From Methylotenera sp. L2L1 (lineage in GTDB: Bacteria; Pseudomonadota; Gammaproteobacteria; Burkholderiales; Methylophilaceae), in the NCBI RefSeq assembly GCF_000744605.1, contig NZ_JQMG01000001.1, positions 744,001 to 808,000 on the forward strand: 64,000 bases of DNA, in the 5' to 3' direction. The translations under genes and the position numbers were made by a program. Of the stretch, positions 48,777 through 58,142 are shown piece by piece (the first letter of the stretch is position 1; each line of letters opens with the position of its first letter). The notes below the pieces were generated by a model. It was not told the DNA's origin, did not search any database, and worked only from the letters and a program-made list of their open reading frames with translations.

Positions 48777-51700
48777 TTAAAAGTTTAACTCTCTCCAAAT
48801 AGATCTGTGCTTTTGGAAGCCAGCACCAGTAAAATCAAATGAAGGATTAAGTAGCCTAGGCGTAGGGTCGTCTGCAGTCACACCAGACACTTTAGGTTTC
48901 TTATCAATATATAGTACGTTAAAACCGACTAAAGGTGCACTAGTTCTTAGCGAAACAACATTCGATCCTAAATTATTAACAGCCCTACCAGTTTCATAAT
49001 CAAGGAAAGTCAACCATCCATAGCCAGCTGGCTGACAGGCTGATGATGTTGGTACAGTTGTTGGCACTAATAAAGTACCTAGCACCAATTGTGAAGCTAC
49101 ATTTTGACGCTCTCCAGTATCAGGGAAGTCTACATACCAACCCAACCCTGAACTGAAATCAACAGCATTGCTAGTTCCACTCTGGCGCATATCAAAACCA
49201 TCTGGCACGATAGTTTGCTGAACAAGGGTAGAACGTGGATTCACCACTGTGGCCGTAGCATTATCATCCTTGATTGCATACAGAGTTTGCTGACTTGTAT
49301 CGGTCAGGTCGCTTACCTCAAGGTACTTGCCAGTGCCCACAAACACTACCCGTTTATTTTTAATGGTGCCCAACTCTGGGCTGGTGGTAATCGGTTGCGA
49401 ACCAGTTGCTTGCAGCGTAGCAAACAGTATTTTGCTATTGTCTGTCAGGTTAAACCGCCATAAATTACCTAATAAATCCCCACCATACACATATGTAGCA
49501 GTATTATTTCTTGCTGGATCATCTGCATAAGCACTGATTTCAGCCAAGCCACTCGGTAACGAAGTGCTACCAACGCCCGTTGGTATTTCAGAAATTTTGG
49601 CTCCTGATATTGCGTTAAGTACATAGAGGTAACCTTTGCCATCACCAGTATTAAATAATGCTGGGTTATTTGGCTTAAACTTAGTGTCTGGGTCTGAGTA
49701 AAACGCACTATTATCTGGAATATTGTTATAACCAGAAGTGACTAACACTACCCATGTACCATCCGATTTTTTAGTGATGATCGGTGTGCCATAGGTATAG
49801 CCTAAATTAGGCTCATCGCTCGCATCAAACTCCCATAACAATGTAGGGCTGCTCGGGTTAGTAATGTCCAAGGCATAGTAACCACGGCCACCACCATTTA
49901 AACCAGCTACTAATATCGTTCTCCACGCGCCTCCATCATACACATCCGAAATAATAGGGTCGCCATTTACATAATAGCTATGCTTATTACCATAAGCCGC
50001 GTCTGCAAGCTTCCACATATTAGGAATCACCATGCTTGGTACATAAGCCCATAGTTCCTGTAATGTCCCTGCATCAAATGCATGCAACATACCATCATTG
50101 GCACCCATGAATACTGTTTTTGCCCTACCGGTTTGAGCTGGCGCCTCTTTAAATGCAGCATAACCTGTATCCGTATATTTAAAGATAGGCTTACCTAAAA
50201 ACGATGGTTTAGAGTCAACTGCGTCACCCAACACCGCTTGACGTTTACGGAAAAGTTTATTTTCAGATAAGGTAGCCCCTTCATCATAGCCTGTTTGCCC
50301 ACGCAAATAGGCCACTAAGCGTGCAGACGTAACATTTGCCTGCTGTGCGGTACTAAAACTTGGCCATTGCGTCAAGTTAGCCGCCAAGAAAGTCGGCTGC
50401 AAGGTGCTTGCTAACCCCGCAGAAGTAATGGCAGCTAAGCTAAAGCTAGTCAGTGCACCGCCATTATTCATATAGATAGTACGTGTATCTGCCGAATTGC
50501 TTACTTTATTTTTTAAAGTACCAACACATGCCACTGAGATTGATACTTTACAGTCAGTACCATCCAAAGTGCCAATACATGCTAATGGGTCAGTCACATT
50601 TGGTGTTACACAATTGTACCCACCACTACCATCAGGTACCACACTGGATGGACTGACACATGAGGCTGATGGGACCACATCTTCTACACAAGCAGTTGCT
50701 GACTGGCTCACTGCACCGGTCACAATATCTATGCTTCTTTTTTCTAGGTTACCAATCCAATAACCAGAAGTGTAGCTTGCCACATATGCATTGTTATCTC
50801 CAGACACTGGGTTAAGTGTGCTGGTAGCAGCCGCAGAGCCAGCACCTAGCTTCACCTCAATCGAAGCTAAAGCCTCTTTCAGCTGATTTACTAAATCCGT
50901 AGGGTTTTTTGCACTAAAGTAGGTACCGCCACCATTCACAGCAGCATGCCAAAGGTCATCAATTCGCTCTGCTTCAGTATTAGCAATAGGGTCTGGCCAG
51001 TTCTTCACTCCATTTTTAATATCAGTAAAGTCGCCAGATGTCGCAATTTTGTAATCTGATGTATAAGACAGCGCACCATCAACCCCCATCCCCAAAGTCA
51101 GTGTCACCATATTTTGCTTCTGGTTGGCTGTGGATGGCGCGGGTGATTGACACACACTCTCGCCTTTAGCTCCTGTACAATTGAGCAAATCCGCAGTACG
51201 AAGATCCGAATCAAAGTAATATTTTGCAACATCTGCCAATGTATCATCGCGGGCCGTTGCCCCCTCGCGCATTGGCCTTGGGGTGTTATCGGCAGCACTA
51301 TCTTTATTACCCACATTAAGACCATCTAAGCCCAGTGGCCCGCCCGCATAAGTTGAGGTTTCGTCCCCAGTATTCCAATAACCGTCTGTCGTTAATAAAG
51401 AGAAGTTTTGCTGGCACTCGTACTGTATTGGGTCTGTAAAGACACCTCGCTTGGCCGCGGTCTCATTTGCATAGATACGCCCAGCTTTTGAGAGCGAGCC
51501 TCTAAGCGGCGTGCTTCGATCTGCTGGTGCAGCGAAGAACTTGCTATACCAGGCTGCTTTTTGTGCCGTGTTGAATGTATTAAAATTAAGCATCTCTGAA
51601 GATCGTGTAGAGGTCGTCATAAAACCTACGCGATAATCTTCAGTCACATCTTTAAAGGCGATACTAGCTGAGGTTTTCATGGATTGACCACGCGTACCAT

Positions 51701-52877
51701 AATAAGTATGCCAGTTGGCGTAATTGGTCATTTCCTCAACATAAGTACAAGTTGTTCCTGCACAATCTGTACGACTTGCCGCCTTGGCTGTTGAGCCAGG
51801 TAGTGTATAGCTGTTCAAAGATGAAGAAATCACGACTGGTAAAGTTTTGCCAGGTACAGCGTTCACAGAAAAGGCGGTAGGAGTCACATTTCTACCGCCA
51901 GACTTGGTAATGACTGGCGTACTAGTAATGTTTGCAGCTGCGGCAGTTGGAGATGCATAAACTGTCACGTCACTACCAGAAACCACTGAGAAATAACCTC
52001 TAGCCGTACAATTGCCAGTTAAGGCAAAAGTGCAATTGTTAATATTGGTTGAAATTGCAGAGGCCAAGTTATTATTATTATTAAAACTTGCTGTCGCTAC
52101 AGAAAGTATTTGCGCCCCTCCCACCGTTACTGAAGAAACACTGGTTGTTCCACCTGAGCCGTTCGACACAGCAATAGTTGCCACACGTGCGCTTGGCATC
52201 CTTAAATTAGTAAACCCTGTCAAATTAGTGGCTTGGCAGCTATTGGCTGCAGGTGAAACGGCTGCTGCATTTCCTGATGTATTACACCACCGCACAGAGG
52301 CAGGGTATAGGTATGTGGCTGTTGGTGCAGATTGTGCATTACATACTTTAAGGTCACGTTTGGTGCAGTACTCTCCGGGTACCACATGAAAGAAAATGGA
52401 GTCTGTCTCTAAATTCTTAGTCCCAGTAGGGTAACCTGAACCAGTGTAAGCATTATTTTTAACTTGGCGCCAATTTGGCTTGGTTGCCGAACTAGCGCCA
52501 GTAGCCGTAGCTTGACCGATTTGGCTAGGATACTGAGTTGTATTTAGCCCTGATGTATTAAAAAAAACAGGTGGTAAATAACGAATACTAGGATTATAGG
52601 CAATAGTATTGTAACTGGCATTTTTAAATTGAGATGCATTGCTACTATCCGCCCAATCAGGCATGTAATCCCAACTCATACTACCAGAGTCATCTAATAT
52701 AAATAACAAATTAGGCTGTATCGTAATGGTAGGGCTATTGGCTAATGGAATTGTGGCAAGATCCAGTGGTGATGTAACCGGTGCAGCAATAACAACCTGC
52801 GGTATTGATAGATGAAAAGCAAAAGCCATCACCAATGGACTTAGCACCTGCATATATTTTTGATAAACTTTGAGCAT
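48777..52877 (-). CDS. pilY1: Type IV pilus tip adhesin/assembly protein PilY1
   Basis: Large (1366 residues) exported protein found at pilus tips and on the cell surface. After a signal peptide (about residues 1-31) comes a von Willebrand A-like region with a metal-site motif D62-D-S-G-S (LFILDDSGSM), interrupted by long inserts. The C-terminal part is the PilC/PilY1 beta-propeller (VFMGANDGMLHAFDAGTLQELWAYVPSMV, GGGRGYYALDITNPSSPTLLWEFD, KGYLYVLNAISG). A segment around residues 729-790 holds six cysteines. An (ATT)4 run at 52071-52082 encodes consecutive Asn. Last gene of the minor-pilin operon. Confidence 0.93.
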   Translation of the reverse strand: MLKVYQKYMQVLSPLVMAFAFHLSIPQVVIAAPVTSPLDLATIPLANSPTITIQPNLLFILDDSGSMSWDYMPDWADSSNASQFKNASYNTIAYNPSIRYLPPVFFNTSGLNTTQYPSQIGQATATGASSATKPNWRQVKNNAYTGSGYPTGTKNLETDSIFFHVVPGEYCTKRDLKVCNAQSAPTATYLYPASVRWCNTSGNAAAVSPAANSCQATNLTGFTNLRMPSARVATIAVSNGSGGTTSVSSVTVGGAQILSVATASFNNNNNLASAISTNINNCTFALTGNCTARGYFSVVSGSDVTVYASPTAAAANITSTPVITKSGGRNVTPTAFSVNAVPGKTLPVVISSSLNSYTLPGSTAKAASRTDCAGTTCTYVEEMTNYANWHTYYGTRGQSMKTSASIAFKDVTEDYRVGFMTTSTRSSEMLNFNTFNTAQKAAWYSKFFAAPADRSTPLRGSLSKAGRIYANETAAKRGVFTDPIQYECQQNFSLLTTDGYWNTGDETSTYAGGPLGLDGLNVGNKDSAADNTPRPMREGATARDDTLADVAKYYFDSDLRTADLLNCTGAKGESVCQSPAPSTANQKQNMVTLTLGMGVDGALSYTSDYKIATSGDFTDIKNGVKNWPDPIANTEAERIDDLWHAAVNGGGTYFSAKNPTDLVNQLKEALASIEVKLGAGSAAATSTLNPVSGDNNAYVASYTSGYWIGNLEKRSIDIVTGAVSQSATACVEDVVPSASCVSPSSVVPDGSGGYNCVTPNVTDPLACIGTLDGTDCKVSISVACVGTLKNKVSNSADTRTIYMNNGGALTSFSLAAITSAGLASTLQPTFLAANLTQWPSFSTAQQANVTSARLVAYLRGQTGYDEGATLSENKLFRKRQAVLGDAVDSKPSFLGKPIFKYTDTGYAAFKEAPAQTGRAKTVFMGANDGMLHAFDAGTLQELWAYVPSMVIPNMWKLADAAYGNKHSYYVNGDPIISDVYDGGAWRTILVAGLNGGGRGYYALDITNPSSPTLLWEFDASDEPNLGYTYGTPIITKKSDGTWVVLVTSGYNNIPDNSAFYSDPDTKFKPNNPALFNTGDGKGYLYVLNAISGAKISEIPTGVGSTSLPSGLAEISAYADDPARNNTATYVYGGDLLGNLWRFNLTDNSKILFATLQATGSQPITTSPELGTIKNKRVVFVGTGKYLEVSDLTDTSQQTLYAIKDDNATATVVNPRSTLVQQTIVPDGFDMRQSGTSNAVDFSSGLGWYVDFPDTGERQNVASQLVLGTLLVPTTVPTSSACQPAGYGWLTFLDYETGRAVNNLGSNVVSLRTSAPLVGFNVLYIDKKPKVSGVTADDPTPRLLNPSFDFTGAGFQKHRSIWRELNF

Positions 52878-52886
52878 CGCTTACTC

Positions 52887-53501
52887 CTAATATACAAATG
52901 TCTGGGCATAACTAATTGTGTTTTTAGCCCCTTGGACACGTGTTGTAATACGGTAAATTGGTTCCGGTTTTGGTTCCGGGGGGCAGCACTCAGTCTTTAT
53001 CCCATTACTACTTTTGTCAGTATTAGGAGCACCCTGCAAACAGTTATCACTATTGGGCTCCCCGCTCACTCGACACATGCGCTGAATAATAAATCTGATC
53101 TCATTACCACTACTTTCCTCCCTGCCCCCAACAATGCCTTCGCCTGTGGCTTTAGCTGCAGCAATCCATGTAGCATCAGCTTTTAATACTTCGCTGTCGT
53201 CTAAATCTGGTGAACCATTGATACTAAATGTGGAATAGTATCCTTTTGCCACATTGTCTTGCTCAAGCCGTTTAAGATCAATTGAGTTCTCACTACCCAA
53301 CCAATCTAGCGCCGCTTCTACGCCACGATCAGACGAAACTAATGCACTGTGTTTTAACGCCATATTGCCCGCAATAATAGTATTAGTATCCACTGACCGT
53401 ATCAGCGCGACTGCCGCTAAAGACATCACAACTAACGCAATTAAGGCAACAAACAACACAACGCCTTGTTGCTTTAAAGATTTTACAGTTGGGGTACTCA
53501 T
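52887..53501 (-). CDS. pilX: Type IV pilus minor pilin PilX
   Basis: A 204-residue minor pilin. The N-terminal QQGVVLFVALIALVVMSLAAVALIR has a prepilin-type cleavage Gly at residue 13 and lacks the Glu5 of major pilins, as PilX/GspK-type proteins do. SSDRGVEAALDWL follows. The C-terminal part is Cys-containing, with CC next to a Pro/Glu/Lys run. Its start overlaps the pilW stop by 4 bp (ATGA) and pilY1 follows 9 bp later. Confidence 0.88.
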   Translation of the reverse strand: MSTPTVKSLKQQGVVLFVALIALVVMSLAAVALIRSVDTNTIIAGNMALKHSALVSSDRGVEAALDWLGSENSIDLKRLEQDNVAKGYYSTFSINGSPDLDDSEVLKADATWIAAAKATGEGIVGGREESSGNEIRFIIQRMCRVSGEPNSDNCLQGAPNTDKSSNGIKTECCPPEPKPEPIYRITTRVQGAKNTISYAQTFVY

Positions 53502-54610
53502 AGCACACCCCTAGACCATATAATGTTACGTAATGGAATGATTGTTTCGTACGTTTTATAACGATACCATTGCCAATTATCTATTTCTGACAAATCAATG
53601 GCAGGTGCTGGATCCACATCAAGATCATACCAAGCACAAGGACCATTATTTACAACCCCTTTTGCTGTTGTACATTGGTTAGTGACGGCATCTTTTTCTA
53701 ATAAATCATTGCGCGCAACCACTGCAATACGTACTGCTTTAATACGATTGCGGAAGGCCACAGTAGGTGTAGCCCAATCGCCCGTTGCATCCACCCAGCT
53801 AACCACTGTATTTTTAGCCTCTCCTGAAACAATCGGCTCAGAAACACCATACTGCGCCTGCATGCTCACAACTTCAGACACTATTGGATCACCATTTAAC
53901 GTCAACTGATACTTCTCGGCATCATCCTTTTCGATTGCATAACGGTGATCTTGCCAATCGCCCATGCAGGCTATTTTTGCACCATCCACAATCGGCGCAC
54001 CAGACGTATTTAAGCGGATTGTTTTATCACCTTCAACACCTTCAATAACTGCCATACGGCACGATGTACCTTGGCTAATTAAAGCGATATTATAGTAATC
54101 TGTACCACCCATTTTTTGACAGCCGATATTATTTTCAGCTTTCAAACCTTCTAGATTTGCCTTATTTGCATCAGATCCTATTTTAACGGGCACTGCACCC
54201 ATCGCTTTAGTACTAAAGCGGGCTATCACAACATCACTCCCATTTGGGCCTTCACCATCTTTAATGGCCAAAGGGAATATATCAAGATCATCCGTTGCGG
54301 GGTCACCATCATGGTCAAACTCTGGTGATGGATCACATTTAAGCGATGCATTCTCCTCATCTGCACTTGGCATAGGCAAACCATAACCGGCCATCTGCAC
54401 ATCACGCTGAATGTGATGTAGTGCAATACTACCGTTAGTTTGCGCATCAGCGGTGCCAGATGTACTACGTTTTTGACCTTCATATGCAGAGAAAACTTGC
54501 ATAATTACTAAGCTAGCAATTAGGCCGATGACCAAACCAACCATCAACTCGACTAAACTAAAGCCTGATTGGTGTAGAGTTGCAGTATCGTATCGCTTCA
54601 ACATAATCAT
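53498..54610 (-). CDS. pilW: Type IV pilus minor pilin PilW
   Basis: A 370-residue prepilin-like protein: [25 protein letters not shown] with cleavage after G16 and Glu5 at E21. QRDVQMAGYGL, typical for PilW, follows. The C-terminal half is a large globular region with RIKAVRIAVVARN. The ATG at 54610 follows AAGGATAAG; an ATG two codons later is an alternative. Between pilV and pilX. Confidence 0.9.
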   Translation of the reverse strand: MIMLKRYDTATLHQSGFSLVELMVGLVIGLIASLVIMQVFSAYEGQKRSTSGTADAQTNGSIALHHIQRDVQMAGYGLPMPSADEENASLKCDPSPEFDHDGDPATDDLDIFPLAIKDGEGPNGSDVVIARFSTKAMGAVPVKIGSDANKANLEGLKAENNIGCQKMGGTDYYNIALISQGTSCRMAVIEGVEGDKTIRLNTSGAPIVDGAKIACMGDWQDHRYAIEKDDAEKYQLTLNGDPIVSEVVSMQAQYGVSEPIVSGEAKNTVVSWVDATGDWATPTVAFRNRIKAVRIAVVARNDLLEKDAVTNQCTTAKGVVNNGPCAWYDLDVDPAPAIDLSEIDNWQWYRYKTYETIIPLRNIIWSRGVL

Positions 54611-54625
54611 CTTATCCTTACAATC

Positions 54626-55120
54626 TTAGCAAGCAGAGCCAGAACTAGAACTAGAACCAGCAGAAGCGTCTCCTGCAGAAGAGGGATCATTTTTAATCCC
54701 TTCAACTCGTGCTTTAGTAATGTATTCATGCTCCTGATCATCTCCGGGTAACGTCCATTTCACAGTCACGGTCACCGTAGGATCCGGGCAAGGAGAAACT
54801 GAAACGCTTCGCGTGCCGTTAGGTAATAAATCCGAGATGTCGGCATTAATTTCAATTGAATCGGCAAGATCACCTGATCCTACCCAGACCTTGCCAATCG
54901 CTTGCTGAGCAATAAAGGTTGCCTCTGTCCTATATTTAGCATCGGACGTATTTCTAACCATTACACTTTGCAAGCCAGCTAAAGCCAAAATTCCCATAGA
55001 AAAAATAACAATGGCAATCATAGACTCAAGCAACGCAATACCTTGCTGCATCTTAGATTGAGGCGCCACCTCACTTAAGTGTACAAGCCTACTTTTCGTT
55101 GTTTGATTTTGTTTAGTCAT
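54626..55120 (-). CDS. pilV: Type IV pilus minor pilin PilV
   Basis: A 164-residue minor pilin. Prepilin motif QQGIALLESMIAIVIFSMGILALAGLQ, cleavage expected after G27, Glu5 at E32; the IALLE opening is characteristic of PilV. The C-terminus ends in a Ser/Gly/Ala-rich stretch. The leader before the cleavage site (27 residues) is longer than usual, so the start may be later (the in-frame ATG at codon 24, MQQGIALLE, gives a very short leader). Confidence 0.88.
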   Translation of the reverse strand: MTKQNQTTKSRLVHLSEVAPQSKMQQGIALLESMIAIVIFSMGILALAGLQSVMVRNTSDAKYRTEATFIAQQAIGKVWVGSGDLADSIEINADISDLLPNGTRSVSVSPCPDPTVTVTVKWTLPGDDQEHEYITKARVEGIKNDPSSAGDASAGSSSSSGSAC

Positions 55121-55129
55121 TTAAACACC

Positions 55130-55717
55130 TCAAGCAGGACATTTTCTTGGATCTGTGTCCGACAAACCAGTGTAAGGATCACACAACTTTCCCGCACCGC
55201 CAGCGTCAATCAGAATACGCAAGTCCCGACTATCCGAGCCACTCATGGACGTGTTATCAATATTAAGTTGCGTAAAGGGATCTTCCGGCGCACCTTCAAG
55301 TGCAGAGCGAACACGTCCTAAGCTGGTAAAAACTAAAATGGTAGACCCTACCGGCGTTGCCGTCACAGAGATACTGGCTGAAGAGCCTTCTTTTTCACCC
55401 CTTGTCTCGATTGGGTCTGGACACTCAGCCGTCACAGTTACGCAACCAATTGTCCATTCAGAACCTACGCCAAGCTCAAACTTAACATCTGCATTGCGCT
55501 TTAATGCTTCAACCCTTGCCTTTTGTAGGCCAGTGTTAATGGAATCCGCTGCATTTCGAATTCGAGTATTCTCAATCCAAGTCGTATAACTAGGTAACGC
55601 AAACGCCGCAAGAATACCAATGACAGCCACGGCAACCATTAACTCAACCAAGCTAAAGCCAACATGACTAAAACTAGTCCGTCGTATTTGATGCCGAGTT
55701 GTGCGTAAGGTTAGCAT
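55130..55717 (-). CDS. fimT: GspH/FimT-family pseudopilin
   Basis: A 195-residue minor pilin: [25 protein letters not shown] with cleavage after G20 and Glu5 at E25, then [25 protein letters not shown], the GspH/FimT signature. Its start overlaps the pilE stop by 7 bp and pilV follows 9 bp later. FimT-type pseudopilins help pilus assembly and in some bacteria bind DNA for uptake; which applies here is not known. Confidence 0.9.
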   Translation of the reverse strand: MLTLRTTRHQIRRTSFSHVGFSLVELMVAVAVIGILAAFALPSYTTWIENTRIRNAADSINTGLQKARVEALKRNADVKFELGVGSEWTIGCVTVTAECPDPIETRGEKEGSSASISVTATPVGSTILVFTSLGRVRSALEGAPEDPFTQLNIDNTSMSGSDSRDLRILIDAGGAGKLCDPYTGLSDTDPRKCPA

Positions 55718-56166
55718 GTGCCACTCTTACCTGTTAACCAGCAGCCTGCGCCGCTAACTCCATCGTAGATGGAGGATTTAGTATTATCTTGGTCAATAGT
55801 AAATTGAAAGTTGCTCATATCACCAACACCGTCTGCCGTTAAGGTATAAGTAGTGTCGTCCGAATCACAAGTGAAAGTAAAATTCTGGATATCTTCAGGA
55901 CACGGTCCGCCATCATACGTGCGGTTATCTTGAAAGAACTGCTCCATTCTCACTCTAGCACTGGCTAATTCAGAAGGCGCTTCTGCCGCCTTGGCTTTTT
56001 TTACATAATTGGTATAAGCAGGTAAGGCCACGCTTGCGAGGATACCAATAATCGCTACTACAATCATAATCTCAATCAACGTGAATCCACGGTGTCGTTT
56101 TACTGCATGACCAGAGAAAAATTGACCTTGTTTATTGCAGTCTTGTAATTTTGCTAGGATATTCAT
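55711..56166 (-). CDS. pilE: Type IV pilin PilE-like protein
   Basis: A 151-residue pilin: [38 protein letters not shown], cleavage after G27 and Glu5 at E32. Cysteine pairs near GPCPED/TFTCDSD and at the C-terminal end ([11 protein letters not shown]) could form the D-region disulfide. As first gene of the pilE-fimT-pilV-pilW-pilX-pilY1 operon it is probably the minor pilin PilE rather than the major subunit. A strong AAGGGGAATTGA ribosome site precedes it. Confidence 0.9.
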   Translation of the reverse strand: MNILAKLQDCNKQGQFFSGHAVKRHRGFTLIEIMIVVAIIGILASVALPAYTNYVKKAKAAEAPSELASARVRMEQFFQDNRTYDGGPCPEDIQNFTFTCDSDDTTYTLTADGVGDMSNFQFTIDQDNTKSSIYDGVSGAGCWLTGKSGTC

Positions 56167-56381
56167 TCAATTCCCCTTTTACTTAAAATGCATCATGCTA
56201 CTTACGTTAATCGATGTCTATCAGTAGCCGACAATCGGTAAATTTCACCGAACAAACGGTTACTAATTATTGTTTTACAACATTAGCTTAACATTAACGC
56301 TTCTAAAAAATGATAGAATAAGCCGCATTATTCAATGCTGTGGGCAATTGATTTTATATAAATCATCACACCAAAATACCT

Positions 56382-56510
56382 ATGACGCCATTTACAAAAA
56401 AAATTATGTTACTGTTGGTTGCCCAGCTGATATTAGTAGGCTGCGGCACTAAGGGCCCACTTTATATTCCTGAACAGGCATATCCACAGCCAGCCGCATC
56501 CAACAAATAA
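56382..56510 (+). CDS. lptM: LptM-like (YifL) small lipoprotein
   Basis: A 42-residue ORF beginning MTPFTKKIMLLLVAQLILVGCGTKG. It has a lipoprotein signal with lipobox LVGC (C21), then GPLYIPEQ, the hallmark of the YifL/LptM family, which stabilises the LPS translocon LptDE in E. coli. It is typically placed just before lysA or dapF, as here (40 bp before lysA). Confidence 0.9.
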   Translation: MTPFTKKIMLLLVAQLILVGCGTKGPLYIPEQAYPQPAASNK

Positions 56511-56550
56511 ATTGGCTACTTTTTAATTCCCTTACCGTTAAGACATTACT

Positions 56551-57801
56551 GTGAATACATTTACGCTTAAAAATGACGTGCTACATGCTGAGAATGTAGC
56601 CCTTACCCAAATTGCAGAGAATTTTGGCTCGCCTTGTTACGTATATTCTAAATCTGCACTTAGCCAAGCTTTTGAACGCTTTAGTGCCGGCTTTAAAGAT
56701 GCTAACCACTTAGTGTGCTTTGCTGTAAAGTCCAACCCTAGCCTTGCGATTTTGAATTTATTTGCAAAGCTTGGCGCTGGTTTTGATATCGTATCTGGCG
56801 GTGAGCTGGCAAGAGTGATTGCTGCGGGTGGCGACCCTAAGAAAGTCGTGTTCTCTGGCGTGGGTAAAACTGCTGAGGAAATGCGTGCGGCATTGGAGGC
56901 CGGTATTTTCTGCTTTAACGTAGAATCTGCCAGTGAATTAGTACGCTTGAACGATGTAGCAACCTCTATGGAGAAAGTTGCACCTGTATCATTACGGGTA
57001 AACCCAAACGTAGATGCTAAAACACATCCTTATATTTCTACAGGTTTAAAAAATAATAAATTTGGCGTGGCATATGAAGATGCGCTGGACATTTATTTAC
57101 AAGCATCAGAAATGTCAAATATTGCGATTCACGGTGTAGATTGCCATATTGGCTCACAAATTACTGAATTATCACCATTTTTAGACGCATTTGATCGCGT
57201 TCTAGCGCTGGTAGATGCTTTGGCGGCAAACAAGATTGATATCCAACATATCGACCTAGGTGGCGGCATTGGCATTTGCTATAGCGACGAAACGCCTCCA
57301 GAATTTACAGCTTACGCAAAAGCCATGCGTGAAAAACTGGGTAACCGTGAGGTAAAACTCGTGTTTGAGCCTGGCCGAGCCCTGGTTGGCAATGCTGGCG
57401 TTTTAGTCACTAAAGTTGAGTATTTAAAACAGACAGAAACAAAAAACTTTGCGATTGTCGATGCGGCGATGAATGACCTGATGCGTCCAGCACTTTACGA
57501 TGCTTACCACGACATTAAAGCAGTTAAGCCTCGCGCTGAAGCTACAGTGAACTATGAAATAGTAGGGCCAGTGTGTGAAAGCGGCGATTTTTTGGGCCAT
57601 GACAGAGCACTTGCATTAGAAGAGGGCGATTTGTTAGCGATTATGTCTGCAGGTGCATATGGCATGAGCATGTCTAGCAACTACAATACTAGACCGCGCG
57701 CTGCGGAAATCATGGTAGATGGCAACCAATGCCACTTAATTAGAAAGCGCGAACAAATTGCAGACTTGTTTGCCAATGAAAATATACTGCCAAACAGCTA
57801 G
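56551..57801 (+). CDS. lysA: Diaminopimelate decarboxylase
   Basis: PLP enzyme converting meso-diaminopimelate to lysine. GTG start at 56551. The PLP lysine lies in CFAVKSNPSLAIL; HIGSQI, HIDLGGGIGI, FEPGRALVGNAG and VCESGDFLG are the other family motifs. Length is 416 residues. Probably co-transcribed with the upstream lptM. Confidence 0.97.
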   Translation: MNTFTLKNDVLHAENVALTQIAENFGSPCYVYSKSALSQAFERFSAGFKDANHLVCFAVKSNPSLAILNLFAKLGAGFDIVSGGELARVIAAGGDPKKVVFSGVGKTAEEMRAALEAGIFCFNVESASELVRLNDVATSMEKVAPVSLRVNPNVDAKTHPYISTGLKNNKFGVAYEDALDIYLQASEMSNIAIHGVDCHIGSQITELSPFLDAFDRVLALVDALAANKIDIQHIDLGGGIGICYSDETPPEFTAYAKAMREKLGNREVKLVFEPGRALVGNAGVLVTKVEYLKQTETKNFAIVDAAMNDLMRPALYDAYHDIKAVKPRAEATVNYEIVGPVCESGDFLGHDRALALEEGDLLAIMSAGAYGMSMSSNYNTRPRAAEIMVDGNQCHLIRKREQIADLFANENILPNS

Positions 57802-58083
57802 TTTGTAAGCTTGCACAATACAGGAGCGATCGGTGATCGCGAACCATTGCCTCGCTGTCGCTAACCACCAGGAAACAGACTAAGTACAATACCGTCGCTT
57901 CCACGAAAGTAGGAGTCCATCTAAGGGTTTGATTAAAATGGATTCCCGTTTTCACAGTAATGACGAAGCTTTGATATCTGTGCAGGGGCGTATTTATTGC
58001 AATATTTAGTGCGTGAAAGCATTACATCAGTTTTTGCTGGGGCCTAGGACACATTCTGTTTCGGGAAATGCCCTATGTGTAAT
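57802..58083. repeat. Gene-free spacer with a degenerate long inverted repeat
   Basis: The lysA-purU spacer has no credible gene. At 57893-57920 and 57938-57965 two 28-nt arms face each other: the left opens CGTCGCTTCC and ends GGAGTCCAT; the right opens ATGGATTCCCG and ends AATGACG; 18 of 28 positions pair. The words recall the widespread proteobacterial element with CGTCATTCCCGC...GCGGGAATCCAT; here it looks decayed. The remaining bases show nothing recognisable. Confidence 0.55.
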
Positions 58084-58113
58084 AAAAAAGCGAAGATTAA
58101 TCTTCGCTTTTTT
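58084..58113. terminator. Bidirectional rho-independent terminator between lysA and purU
   Basis: Perfect 14-bp stem: AAAAAAGCGAAGAT (58084-58097) with ATCTTCGCTTTTTT (58100-58113). T-runs on both strands serve lysA on the plus strand and purU on the minus strand. Confidence 0.92.
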
Positions 58114-58142
58114 ATTAGGTCGTTTTGATTAACTAAACGTTC

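Noticed and set aside
52071-52082. (ATT)4 microsatellite as a phase-variation switch in pilY1
   Set aside because: The unit is three bases, so length changes keep the reading frame; it cannot switch the gene off.
52012-52389. A 125-residue plus-strand frame inside pilY1
   Set aside because: It is a composition shadow of the opposite coding strand with no recognisable protein features.
56270-56452. A 60-codon plus-strand frame overlapping the lptM region
   Set aside because: It has no family features, whereas the overlapping 42-codon frame has a clear lipobox and LptM signature.
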